This document shows positions 50,559-60,800 of a DNA stretch of 64,000 bases, one piece after another. This DNA comes from a virus. The position numbers were made by a program, and so were the translations under genes. The DNA lies in IMG/VR virus record IMGVR_UViG_3300032241_002336, positions 17,656 through 81,655 of that record. The stretch is one strand, 5' to 3'. Every line of letters starts with the position of its first letter. The first letter of the stretch is position 1. The notes under the pieces are model-generated. The model ran no database searches and was not told the DNA's origin. It was given only the letters and a program-made list of their open reading frames with translations.

Positions 50559-51692
50559 TTAAATTGAAATATCGTTAGGGGTTAGTTTTTCAACTACTTC
50601 AGTTGTGACATTAATATCATCATCCATGCTAATATTAGCATCGTCATAAGTTGCTGTCAACTGTTCTATAATAAATTTTTTGTGTGTTTTTTTATACTCA
50701 TCAATTTTATCAGGATTCCAATAACCATGTGAAGTAGATAATATTTTACCCATTTGTTCGATGCCAGTTACTTGGTTCTTTTCACATTTAACATCGGCCT
50801 CGACACCAAATTGATATTTATATTTAATTCCTTGATGAGTAATCTCAGCATTCTTTTTCTTTGTTCCATGTGTAAGTATGCCACCAAAGTGTATAATGAG
50901 CCTAGCCCCAAAGAAAAACGCCTCACCGCCTTTATGCTTAACAACAAAATTCATATTATCGAACCAAATTTTTTGTACAGCAAAGAATGTATTTGTATAT
51001 GGACAGTCCTCTCTCTGTGTATCTGGTATTCTAAAATTAAGAATAGATTTAAAAGATCTCTCCAATGCACCAGCATTCCATTGTGCGTTCTTACTTTTAG
51101 ATACAACTGACTTAAAACAGTCCAATGAACCAATAGAATCCCAGAAAAAAGCAACACTTCTGGGTAATTTACCAGATTCTTGGTCATCCATAATTTCATC
51201 CATAAAACGAGCAATATCTTCAATTACTGGTTGATTTCTGACAGGTTCGGCTTTTTCTTGAGCATCATCATAATGCCAATTACTATATAAATCAACAAGC
51301 ATTCTATTGCTTACGAATATAAAATCACCATCATAACTAATTTCACCCGTTTCTTTATCAACAACTTCATTAAATTGTACACCAACATTTCTTGCGTGAT
51401 CCCATTGAAAATTATTTTCTGTATCAAATATTATAGGAAAATCACCAATTTTTTGTGCGCCAGCAATTGCTTCATAAATACCAGTAGATTTACCAGTATT
51501 TGAATATCCTCTAGCTAGACTTGTAAATCCACGTGGAATGCCAGGTATCCTAAGCGCATCTTGAAATGCTTCAGACAATGGAATCCAACTTAATTCTTTA
51601 TTTTTTATTTTTCTTGTTAATCCTTTTGATTCTTTATATGATTGTGCATCAAATGATTTCTTTTCTATATTTTTTGCAGGTTTTTTAGCCAT
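50559..51692 (-). CDS. uvsX: UvsX/RecA-like recombinase
   Basis: Forms filaments on ssDNA and drives strand exchange in recombination-dependent replication. The 377 residues contain Walker A RGYSNTGKST (61-70), a strand ending IIFDTENNFQWD (the catalytic Glu at the RecA position), Walker B SVAFFWDSIGSL (Asp185) and the C-terminal core KGGEAFFFGARLIIHFGG then IKYKYQFGVEADVKCEKN. It ends in an acidic tail (DDANISMDDDINVTTE). The length is close to T4 UvsX (391). It is separated from SSB by a terminator hairpin, which may tune its level relative to SSB. Confidence 0.94.
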   Translation of the reverse strand: MAKKPAKNIEKKSFDAQSYKESKGLTRKIKNKELSWIPLSEAFQDALRIPGIPRGFTSLARGYSNTGKSTGIYEAIAGAQKIGDFPIIFDTENNFQWDHARNVGVQFNEVVDKETGEISYDGDFIFVSNRMLVDLYSNWHYDDAQEKAEPVRNQPVIEDIARFMDEIMDDQESGKLPRSVAFFWDSIGSLDCFKSVVSKSKNAQWNAGALERSFKSILNFRIPDTQREDCPYTNTFFAVQKIWFDNMNFVVKHKGGEAFFFGARLIIHFGGILTHGTKKKNAEITHQGIKYKYQFGVEADVKCEKNQVTGIEQMGKILSTSHGYWNPDKIDEYKKTHKKFIIEQLTATYDDANISMDDDINVTTEVVEKLTPNDISI

Positions 51693-51708
51693 AACTTATA
51701 ATTTAGAG

Positions 51709-51742
51709 AAAAAAATTGGGCAGTATGATACCACCCAATTTT
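51709..51742 (-). terminator. Terminator/attenuator between SSB and uvsX
   Basis: Minus strand AAAATTGGG, a 13-base loop, then CCCAATTTT followed by more T. The stem of 9 bp is AT-rich with three G-C pairs, so termination may be partial. It lies 17 bases past the SSB stop. Confidence 0.7.
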
Positions 51743-51758
51743 ATTTATTTTAGTAATT

Positions 51759-52658
51759 TTAGAACGGTAAATCAGAATCCTCTTCATCATTATCATCCTG
51801 TGCAACAACTGGTAATGCAGCTTTAGTCGAAGTTTTAATATTTGATTTTACATTAGGAGTACCGAATGTAATTTCTTCTTTACTATCATTGTTCTCATTT
51901 TCCTTTAAAGAAACTTTATCAACAAATTTCTTCTCATTTTTATCCCAAGCTGGAACACCGCCTTTAACAATAATCTCAAGATATTCATATGGTTTAACAC
52001 TATAGACATCTTTCCATGTTCTTTCATCTGCCAACCATTGATTAGCCAACTCTTTATCATCACTCAATGGAGTTGGATCCATATGAGTAATTGTCTGTAC
52101 AGCTGGTCTACCATTTTGATCTCTAGCTAAAAGAACCAACAAATCACGGCCTGTTTCTGGATCTGTAATGTCTTTACGCACAGCCTGTAATACACCATAA
52201 ATTTTATCCAATACTCCTTGTTTGCGATAATCGTGATTAAACCTCCAGAATTTAACACCATGGTCTTCGTTATCCCTATCGATAACCTTTACAACATACA
52301 TTTTTCTTGGGCTGTATTTTTTTGCCAATTCTTTTTGTGCTTCTTTACCAGTAGCACGTAAAGCATCGTATGCTTCACAAAATGGACAGTCTTCTTGCAT
52401 TTCATGTTTCAAGCATGTAAATGTTTTCCATTCACCCTCAACTTGAACTTTGTGCCCATAGACTTGTTTAAATGGGGTACTTTCATCATTTGTAGGGAGA
52501 ATGCGAATTCTTTTTGTCGAATTTTTTTCCTTATCAGATAAGTGAGTAGTAAAATAATTTTTTAAATCATACTCTTTAGCTGAATTGTTTTTACTGAAAG
52601 AGTTTGAACTATTTTCATACTGTTCCAGCATTGCACTAAGTGCGTCTTTTTTACTCAT
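51759..52658 (-). CDS. gp32: Single-stranded DNA-binding protein (gp32-like)
   Basis: Coats ssDNA during replication and recombination. The 299 residues have the gp32 plan: a short basic N-terminus for cooperative binding, then an OB-fold core (KRIRILPTNDESTPFKQVYG) with a zinc site (FTCLKHEMQEDCPFCEAY: Cys82, His85, Cys91, Cys94). An acidic C-terminal tail ends DDNDEEDSDLPF, resembling the bacterial SSB tip used for partner recruitment. The length is close to T4 gp32 (301). It is transcribed from a strong Bacteroidetes-type promoter (52773..52803) with a leader of ~108 bases, and followed by the terminator at 51709..51742. Confidence 0.94.
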   Translation of the reverse strand: MSKKDALSAMLEQYENSSNSFSKNNSAKEYDLKNYFTTHLSDKEKNSTKRIRILPTNDESTPFKQVYGHKVQVEGEWKTFTCLKHEMQEDCPFCEAYDALRATGKEAQKELAKKYSPRKMYVVKVIDRDNEDHGVKFWRFNHDYRKQGVLDKIYGVLQAVRKDITDPETGRDLLVLLARDQNGRPAVQTITHMDPTPLSDDKELANQWLADERTWKDVYSVKPYEYLEIIVKGGVPAWDKNEKKFVDKVSLKENENNDSKEEITFGTPNVKSNIKTSTKAALPVVAQDDNDEEDSDLPF

Positions 52659-52772
52659 AAAATTTGTAATTTAATATGTATATGTTATTGTTTACTTCTT
52701 TAATTATATAGTATAATATAATAAAAATTCATAAAAAGTCAAATTTAGATTGACCATATTTTCTAATACTAT

Positions 52773-52803
52773 CAAATATACAAATGAAAAATTGAAAATG
52801 CAA
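52773..52803 (-). promoter_or_regulatory. Bacteroidetes-type promoter of SSB
   Basis: Minus strand TTGC, then TATATTTG 23 bases later start to start, identical in spacing to the gp47 promoter. The leader to the ATG at 52658 is about 108 bases, almost all A/T with no obvious strong hairpin. That is unusually long for this window. Confidence 0.75.
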
Positions 52804-52822
52804 GTAGGTTTTAAGATAAATT

Positions 52823-52850
52823 AAAAAGGGAGCAAATTTGCTCCCTTTTT
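52823..52850 (-). terminator. Rho-independent terminator after the baseplate-hub unit
   Basis: Perfect palindrome GGGAGCAAATTTGCTCCC flanked by A- and T-runs, starting directly after the stop codon of 52851..53621. It can work on either strand. On the minus strand it separates the hub-containing unit from the SSB promoter. Confidence 0.88.
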
Positions 52851-53621
52851 TTAATAAACATCTTCTTCGTCATAATCCTCTGGACTGTCTAATGATTTCT
52901 TAATTGAAACATCTGTGAAACCAGAATCTATATCATCCTTTGTTAAAACAAATTCTTTCGGTTCTTTTTCACCCTTAGTATCATAACCATCAACATCTTT
53001 CCAATAATCATTTATTTTTATATTGAACGGAAACGAATCTAACGATCTCATTTCCAATCTTTCTACTGGAGTAGGATTTCTTTTAATAATTTCTTTTTCT
53101 AATTTTTCTATTTTATTAGTTAAAGAATCCATTTTTGAAATTCTTTTTTCAAGTTCATCAAATTTGGACAATAGTTCACTTGTTTTTTGGTTAGCATCTG
53201 AAGCGGCTCTTGTAGCTTCTTCACTTCCCTTAACTAATTGTGTTACATCAACTTCAACGTCTTCATTACCAGTTTCTGGCATCTCTTCAGCCCCTTGGTT
53301 CATATCCACATTTGCACCTGTATCTGCTGAATCATCATTTACGTCAAATAAATTGTCATCATCATTTTCAGGTGTTTCTGGAGAATTATCAACATTTGTC
53401 TCTGGGGGAGTATCCGCATTTATTTCTGGAGCGTTATCGGCATCTGGTGTGGCTTCTGGTTCTTCATCAGCTTCTTCAAGTCCGTTTCCTCCTGAACCCA
53501 AAATCAAATTATCTTCTTTTTCTTTATCATTATTTTCTCCTGTATAGAAAGAATATTCAGATAATAATTTAAATTTTTTTAGTTCTTCTTGTAAAAGAGC
53601 TGGATTTAATTTTTTTGCCAT
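52851..53621 (-). CDS. Acidic coiled-coil protein, possibly virion- or scaffold-associated
   Basis: The 256 residues start MAKKLNPALLQEELKKFKLL, an opening I recall from families of virion-associated proteins in large phages (from memory, unchecked). The middle is a very acidic Pro/Glu/Asp/Asn repeat region (about residues 45-125) that is surely disordered. A coiled coil follows (SELLSKFDELEKRISKMDSL, about 145-175). The last ~70 residues may fold (NIKINDYWKDVDGYDTKGEK). No enzyme motif. It lies one base from the next upstream gene and directly before the terminator, so it is the last gene of the hub unit. Confidence 0.75.
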   Translation of the reverse strand: MAKKLNPALLQEELKKFKLLSEYSFYTGENNDKEKEDNLILGSGGNGLEEADEEPEATPDADNAPEINADTPPETNVDNSPETPENDDDNLFDVNDDSADTGANVDMNQGAEEMPETGNEDVEVDVTQLVKGSEEATRAASDANQKTSELLSKFDELEKRISKMDSLTNKIEKLEKEIIKRNPTPVERLEMRSLDSFPFNIKINDYWKDVDGYDTKGEKEPKEFVLTKDDIDSGFTDVSIKKSLDSPEDYDEEDVY

Positions 53622-53622
53622 A

Positions 53623-53817
53623 TTAGATTAATAGTTGTCTACCGTCTTCAATTATTATTTTTTTATTGATTCTTTCTTGGATGCTTTTATCTCCTTTAAT
53701 AATGCAGACCCCTGATGAGCAATCCATTTCTGGATTTTCTTCATTAATTTTAGGTTTTTCATCCAAAAAACTTTCAAGAGCTTTTTTGTAATCTTTATCA
53801 GATTGTTTAATATTCAT
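53623..53817 (-). CDS. Small Cys-containing hypothetical protein
   Basis: The 64-residue product has a central MDCSSGVCIIKGDKSIQERI with two Cys four apart, followed by a helix and the ending EDGRQLLI. Unknown family, although short phage proteins with a similar 'C..GVC' and 'GRqLL' ending are familiar to me from large phages. It lies one base upstream of the acidic protein gene and has its own late-type motif 24 bases before the ATG. Confidence 0.68.
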   Translation of the reverse strand: MNIKQSDKDYKKALESFLDEKPKINEENPEMDCSSGVCIIKGDKSIQERINKKIIIEDGRQLLI

Positions 53818-53841
53818 AACATTAAATTTTAAGTGTGTTAC

Positions 53842-53851
53842 TTATAAATAT
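53842..53851 (-). promoter_or_regulatory. Putative late-type promoter motif (ATATTTATAA)
   Basis: Exact ATATTTATAA on the minus strand in the short gap between 53861 (stop) and 53817 (ATG), 24 bases before the start codon. Confidence 0.45.
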
Positions 53852-53860
53852 CTCATTTTT

Positions 53861-54262
53861 TTAAAAAATACGCTTGATATTCATAAGTTTTAGTTCTTTA
53901 TTATCAATAAGAATAAGTTTATTTTGATATTCGTCCCAATTAATTCTATGTGATTTATAATCAATATTACCAATTGTATCGCCTAAATTTTCTTCTATTA
54001 ATTTATTTAAAGCGTTTATGGTATATAATGCATTACCCTTTTTATGAATAATAATAGCATTTGGAAATAGATTTTTTAGATCTAAATGCTTATTTTCTGA
54101 TAAGATTATCTTAAATGTTACTATAATTTTAGATTCGTCATCCAAATTTTTATAACAAAATACTTTGTTTCTTGATATATTGAATTTTGTCTCCAGATAA
54201 GTCATGAACCAATCAAGTCTTTCGGGAAATAAAAATGATGCTAATAATATTGTTTTATCCAT
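53861..54262 (-). CDS. Conserved hypothetical protein
   Basis: The 133-residue protein is alpha/beta in character: LLASFLFPERLDWFMTYLET, KVFCYKNLDDESKIIVTFKI, then FPNAIIIHKKGNALYTINAL, INWDEYQNKLILIDNKELKL. The HKKGNALYTINALN stretch looks strongly conserved in style. No function known to me. It overlaps the upstream gene by 8 bases. Its neighbours are a hub protein unit and small virion-type genes, so it may concern tail or head assembly, or RNA/DNA handling; the sequence does not decide. Confidence 0.72.
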   Translation of the reverse strand: MDKTILLASFLFPERLDWFMTYLETKFNISRNKVFCYKNLDDESKIIVTFKIILSENKHLDLKNLFPNAIIIHKKGNALYTINALNKLIEENLGDTIGNIDYKSHRINWDEYQNKLILIDNKELKLMNIKRIF

Positions 54263-54866
54263 TTTTTATAGTGTATAAGTAGGGTATGTATTTAACTTGA
54301 TTATCAAGAAAATCGATACCTTTTTTGTACTCTATAAATATGTTATTTTGTTCTAAAAAGACTTTAGTATTTTTACTAATTCTATCTAAAATTTTATTTT
54401 TATTAAATCCAATGTATTCGAGCAAATTTAAATCTATTCCATATATAACATTATCCATGTATATATAGGCCATATCAATGTTTTTTATTAATTGTTGGTG
54501 TCTATATGTTATAGATTTGTTATTATAAAATATATATAAAAATTTTTTAACATTTGATTTTTTTAAAGAAATGAAATCTAAGAAATAATATTTGACATTT
54601 TTAATTAAATTTTTGTAGACATTTAGCGAAAAGTTGTAAATATCCTCATCATGTAATTCTCTATTTTCTGTCTTTTTGAAGGTCCAGAATAAATTATTAT
54701 CTAATTTTCTATCTATTATGCTATAATTTGGGTAATTATTCTTAATATATTCCCAGCCAATGATTAATGTGGGTAATCCTTGGATAATATCATCCAAGGA
54801 TTTTACCACATTAAAATCGTCAGAAACGTTCTCTTTGGTGTTTGAAACAATATTGGCTATCTTCAT
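54255..54866 (-). CDS. Conserved hypothetical protein (start placed at 54866)
   Basis: The open frame reaches TTG at 54911, which would overlap the hub gene end. I place the start at the ATG at 54866 (MKIANIVSNTKENVSDDFNV), giving 203 residues. It contains GLPTLIIGWEYIKNNYPNYS, an acidic/aromatic stretch WTFKKTENRELHDEDIYNFS, and a hydrophobic-rich second half (YIYMDNVIYGIDLNLLEYIG). The GWEYIKNNYP and WTFKKTE wording is distinctive but unassigned. A TATATTTG box lies 6 bases before this ATG, inside the hub gene's 3' end, so the transcript may be nearly leaderless. Confidence 0.72.
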   Translation of the reverse strand: MKIANIVSNTKENVSDDFNVVKSLDDIIQGLPTLIIGWEYIKNNYPNYSIIDRKLDNNLFWTFKKTENRELHDEDIYNFSLNVYKNLIKNVKYYFLDFISLKKSNVKKFLYIFYNNKSITYRHQQLIKNIDMAYIYMDNVIYGIDLNLLEYIGFNKNKILDRISKNTKVFLEQNNIFIEYKKGIDFLDNQVKYIPYLYTIKNG

Positions 54867-54872
54867 TATAGA

Positions 54873-54880
54873 CAAATATA
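54873..54880 (-). promoter_or_regulatory. -7 box (TATATTTG) before 54255..54866
   Basis: Exact TATATTTG on the minus strand, 6 bases before the ATG at 54866 and just after the stop of the hub gene. No TTG at the usual upstream distance. Similar placement to the primase promoter. Confidence 0.42.
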
Positions 54881-54888
54881 CAAAAAAA

Positions 54889-57800
54889 TTATGTAATATT
54901 TGATATATCAAGTAAAGTTGTTGTATCTGTTATGTTCACATTACCTATATGAATAAAATAATTAATAATTGCATTAGTATAAGATGTTGGATCTCCTGTT
55001 TGATATACTGAAGCATATTGAAATAATGTAGTTAGTGGACTATAGTGTCTTGATGTTCCGTTAAGAGCTGGTTCTATAATTTGAACATACTGCGCCCTAA
55101 TACCATCGTCTAATGTAGGAAATATTTGAGTACTATTTGGATCAATACCTGGTGCCGTATTACCTACATTACCAGGGTTATTAGTTTTATATGCTTTACT
55201 AGTAGGATAGAATCCTTCTATTTTTGTTTGTGCTTGAAATAAAAGACTAATGCCTTTGGTTATAGCTGATGATCCATTTGGTAAACTAGGGTTTTTAGAA
55301 TTTATCACCCTATTTAAAGCTGGGATATATTCTTCTTGTATATATTTAGGTATTGTTATTTTATAGTTTACTAAACCACCATAAACACCACGACCCACTG
55401 CTGTTTCACTGGCAATTATTGAAAATTTTCTACCCTTATAATAATATTGATATGTTTTTTTCATTATTAATAAATAAAGCCCAGTATTAGTGTCATCTGT
55501 AATAGTTCCGTCACTATTTAATGTTAATAAAGTTGATTTTACAGTACCTTCTGAATCATCGGGAGCGTTAGTACCAGTATTTAAAGTATTTATAGCACTT
55601 GTTTCTGGAACCATTCCTCTATTACCTCCAATTAAACTAGCCACATTATTTTCAATTTTCCAAACAATATTACCATGTGATGCTGTATATTCACCCTTTC
55701 TAGGCATAATCATTATGTCACCAATTTCCACTTTTATAGTTAACCCAGCCTTTAATGGAAATAATTCATAACCATTATTACTATCCAAGGCTGCCGTTGC
55801 ATAACTATAATGACTAGATGCTGCTGGAAAATTATTATCACCAAAGGTCATAATATAAGATACAAATACTGCGCTCCAAGGTTTATTATATGTAACCTGA
55901 CTAAAATTATAAACACCTTGTTTATTATTATATTGATTAATATATTTTATACCTGTTGGTGAATTTTCTTGAAGTGTTCCGCCACCCCAGTTATCTAATT
56001 CAATCTTAGCGTGATCGCTAATTTTAGTTGGATCGAAGCCTGGTGTAATAATAGCTTGAGCTGGTTTATTTGCTGACGGAGTAATTACTGATGTAATAAA
56101 GTTTGTAGCATTAGTAGTTAGAGGTGGTGGTGCTGTTGGTGGAACATTTTCAAGGCTAAATGGTCCGTTGGTTGATGGTCTTTGTATTATTTTATTAACT
56201 GGTAAATTTTGTTTTAATACATCTTGATATTTAAATACATAATTTGTATAATTTGAATTAATGCCAGATGTACCAGCTTTTGGTAATTGATATCCATCTA
56301 AAAGGGATGTGTATAGGCTTGCAGCGTCAATTAATGGTGTAGCTGTTTTTTTAATCCTTACGCCAGTAAAAACAGTAGACATATTATTTGGAACAATATG
56401 ATGTTTTACACCAATTATTAAATAAGCACCACGAAATAGCGGTATATTATTTAATTGAAAATACATCATTGGCTGAATCATAGCATTGCCCATCATTGTT
56501 ACTTCCGCTTTATAGCTTCTAGCAGAATATACATTATATAAATTTTGACCTACATAACTTTGACTTGTTTGAGAATATGTATTTGCTATAGCATCTGTAA
56601 TTTTTAAAGACTCATTAGTTTCTGTAAATTCAGACTGATCTAACACTATATCTTTAAAAATATTTTGATTTTGTTGACCATAGTTAACAAGAAAAGCAGC
56701 TGTTGGTGTTTCCCAATCTTTTATTGGTGATACTAAATCACTTGGAATTGTTGATTTATCGTTTAAATTAATCCCATCATTTGGATAATCAGAATTTGGC
56801 CCTAGATCTAATTTTGTAGATGTCTGACCAACATACATACAAACAAAAGATGGACCAGATACTGGTAACGTTTTTGCTTGATAATATGGATACGGTGTGA
56901 AAATATTTTGAACATCGTCATTATTTGTATAATCAATGTATGTTGGCAACGGAACAAATAACATATTATTATCTGTTAATAATCTACCAAATAAATCATA
57001 AAAACTACTATCACTACTATCGGCTAATATTTTAGAAAATTGTACAGGATTAATTGGTAAAGTATCTCCTATGTCAACAAATGCTCTATTTATAAATCTA
57101 AAGCTATCTATTAAATTTAAACTACTACCATTGCCACCAAGATGTATATTCATTTGAGTATCGCCATCTAATCTTGTAGGATTATCCCCAATAGAACCTT
57201 TTGTACAACATTGAAATGTACTTTTTGTTGGGCTATCGGTATTTGCTATCCATTTATCATATATTTTTTTTAATGTTCTATAAATTTCAAATTTTATTTC
57301 TATTAAATTTTTATTATTAAAATATTGTTTATCATTTTCATCTTTAGCCCCTTTAATTTCCGCAGTAAAAGTGCTTATATATGTATTAAGATCAGTTGAA
57401 GAAATACTAACTGGTAAATTACACGGTACTATATAATTATCAAATTCAGCGTCAAAAAATTGATTTGCTGCCCATAATCTCCAAGAACAATTAGCAATAT
57501 ATTTATAATTAAAAAAAAGATTTTTTAAAGTATTATCTATGTTTCCATTTTGTTTATATTCAATTACATAATTATTTGGTACATCCTGAAAATAAGAAAA
57601 AACAACATAATCAGATACGTTTAAAGATAAAAATTCTACTATGTTATTTATATTATTCATACCATTTTTTGTGGTAGCACTTATTGAATTATATGCTTTT
57701 ATCCAATTAGCATCATTTGATATTGTTTGACTTGTTAATTGATTCGTAGTTAAAATATTCTCTGGTGAAAATAAATTACTACTATTAGACGGTACAAAAC

Positions 57801-60800
57801 TAAGAAGACCATTATTAGTATTATTAGTAGTTGATGTTTGATTAATTACAGATATTTCAAAAATTTTTTTTAATTCTGGAAAACCATTAGAATTATTAAA
57901 ATTATTAGTGCCATTTACAAAACTTAAAAATTCATTCAAGAATGTTTGTTTTACTGGACTTGGTAAATTTATAATAATGTTTTCAATATTAGCATTTCCG
58001 CCATAACCATATCCAAAACGCATTGAATATGGCATACTAGCCTCTTTATTACCAGTAAATAAACAATATTGATATGTAGTAGGTATATTATATTTTTTAC
58101 TATCCGTATAAGACCAATAGTGTATATCATTATAATTTTTAATTGTATTATTATTATTTAGAATTATGTCACTAGGATTTTGAACTATATTATTAGGATA
58201 AATTAAACTAGAATTCGAACTGTCTGTAAATAAAATTGGATCTTTACCTAAAATATTGTATATATAATCCTCAAATGTTAATAATGATGTAAAAGAACTA
58301 TTATTTGTTTTTAACCCACCTTTTTCGTATCTCCATATTAACGCTCCAATAAATGCAGGTAGTAATAATGGAACTTGAATAAATCCACTTCTATATTGAA
58401 ATATATTCAAAATACTTGATAGATTAAACATACCTCTATTAACATCGGCAATTTCCTCACCTATCAATCCATTCCAAGGGAAACAATGTAAAAAAAGATA
58501 TGCTTTAGCTTCATTTGATGTTTGAGCATTATAAAATCTGGAACCAAATAAATTTTGAAAATTATAATTTTCAGCATTTTTTGTTTCCCAAGAAAATCCA
58601 AAAAATGGAAAACTTATATCTGAATTATTCTGATTTTGTCTATTATTAATAAAAAAAGGTAAATTCTGTCCATTATTATTTTGATTTTTAAATAAATCAG
58701 TAATACTAAATTTTTTTGAATGTTCTTTATTTCTAACATAAAAAACATTAAAATTATTTATACTATTATCAGCGTTATAAATATCCCAATAACCTAATAC
58801 AGTATTAGTTCTACCACTTGTTAAATTTAATGCGTTTGGATTATTTGAATTATAATAAAAAAGACTATATAACGGTTCTATATCATTTAACCCTAAGCCA
58901 TTAGCCCCATCATAATTAATTGAACTAAATTCCTGTATACCATATTTTCCATTTATAGTATTAAATCCATAATTTTGAATTATTTTAGGATCTATTACAG
59001 ATTTATATTCTATAATAGCAACATCAGCATAGTCACTAGTAGTCGTAACCTTTTTTTCAACTATTGCATTTTTTAATAAATTTATATAATTAATTGCATT
59101 AGTAGTCTGTGAATAAGTACTTGGTGATGTTATTTTAGTATTTTCATAAAGATTTTTTTCTACAACATATATATATGATGCATTATCTGTATAGGCAGTC
59201 AAATCTGGAGAATCACACACCCTACTACTTAATAAATAAGTAGACGGTTCTGTATTAATTGTTGAATTTTTTGAGTTTGGTGAATAAATCGCAGAAGTAC
59301 CAAAAAAGTTTTTATCTGTTGGCAACAACCATCTTTCTGGTATGCCTTCATTTAAATAATTATATGTACATGGATTATTATTTATAAAAATAGTTGTATC
59401 TTTACCATTAATATTAGCAATAGTACCGCTATAATCAGTAATAGTTTTATAATTATTATATAATCCATTAATAATATTAAAATTATTACCAAATTTAGTA
59501 ATAACATTTCGTGCTTCTGCTGTAGCAAAAGCTTTTATTTCATCATCACTCAAATAATTATTTGAAAACCCTAAAAAACCAAATGCTCTCATCATAACAT
59601 AAGCTGCTAAGTCTTTAGGTCCTGTTGATGATGGCAATCTTTCGTATGGGCTTGTTGTTTGATACAAGTATGAATCAATTGGATTCATAGAATTCCAAGC
59701 AGATGGTCCGTTTACACTATTATTAATATCCTGTAAAATTTTATTTCCAATTAACATTCCATCATATAATTGATCTACTAATTGTATTTCTGGAACTTGT
59801 TCTGGATTTGTAAGAATTCCTGATTTTCCTAAATATTCTTCTTCATCATTTATATTATGATATTCTGGAAATGGAAAAATAATATTTTTATTTATATTTT
59901 TTTTATTAATATCAATATTAACCTCACCATTAACATTTTGAAATTTTGAAAATTGTGCAAGTCTTGTTGAATCTTTCCAATGTGTTGCCGTTTCATAAAT
60001 CAATTGTAAAAATATTTCAATTGCTGTTGTAAAAATATTTGTAATATTTCTAATATTAGGGTCAAATTTTAATACTGTTTTTATTTTTTGATATAAATCT
60101 TGACCAATTTGTTTTTCAAGAATTTGTTGTTGTGATGTTATACTGGTTAATTGATTATTTAATGCTGTTAACACATCTGTAACATCTATAAACATTAATT
60201 GACTATTACCGCTACTTATATTTTTAATAGAAATATTGAATCTAGTAACTATACTATTAATCTGTGATATATCACTTATACCATAACGTTGATAGGCCTT
60301 TTGTATATTTGTTTGTACATTATTGGCTATTGGTTGTTTTAAATCATTAGTTGAGAATTGAGTAATAATAGCTCCTAAGTTATTAATTAAATTAAGATTT
60401 TGATTTTGAGTTATACCATTATATATAGAAAGTTCTTGTTGAAATGTTGTATTAAAATCTCCTACACTTTTATTTACATCATTCATTACATTAGCGATAT
60501 TACCTATAGCAACAATGTCATTATTTGAGGTGTCTGATGCAAGATTTGCACTAAAGTTATTTTTTAAATTTTGTATGAATTTATTTACATCATTAATTAA
60601 ATTATTTAAACTAGTTTCAGCCTGTTGATAAGAACTTAATGTAGTTGCGTTTTGATTACTATTAGTAAGTTGGTCTTTAATAGCCTGATCTATTAATGGT
60701 ATTGCTTGTAAAAATTGATTTATTGATAAAATATTAGGACTACCACTTTTTTTTGAAGAATTAATATTTTTTAATATATCTATTCCTCGTGGTGTTTCTT

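Noticed and set aside
53023-53547. 174-codon open frame on the plus strand, Ser-rich
   Set aside because: It is the antisense shadow of the acidic Glu/Asp-rich gene at 52851..53621, whose codons give long Ser/Phe frames on the other strand.
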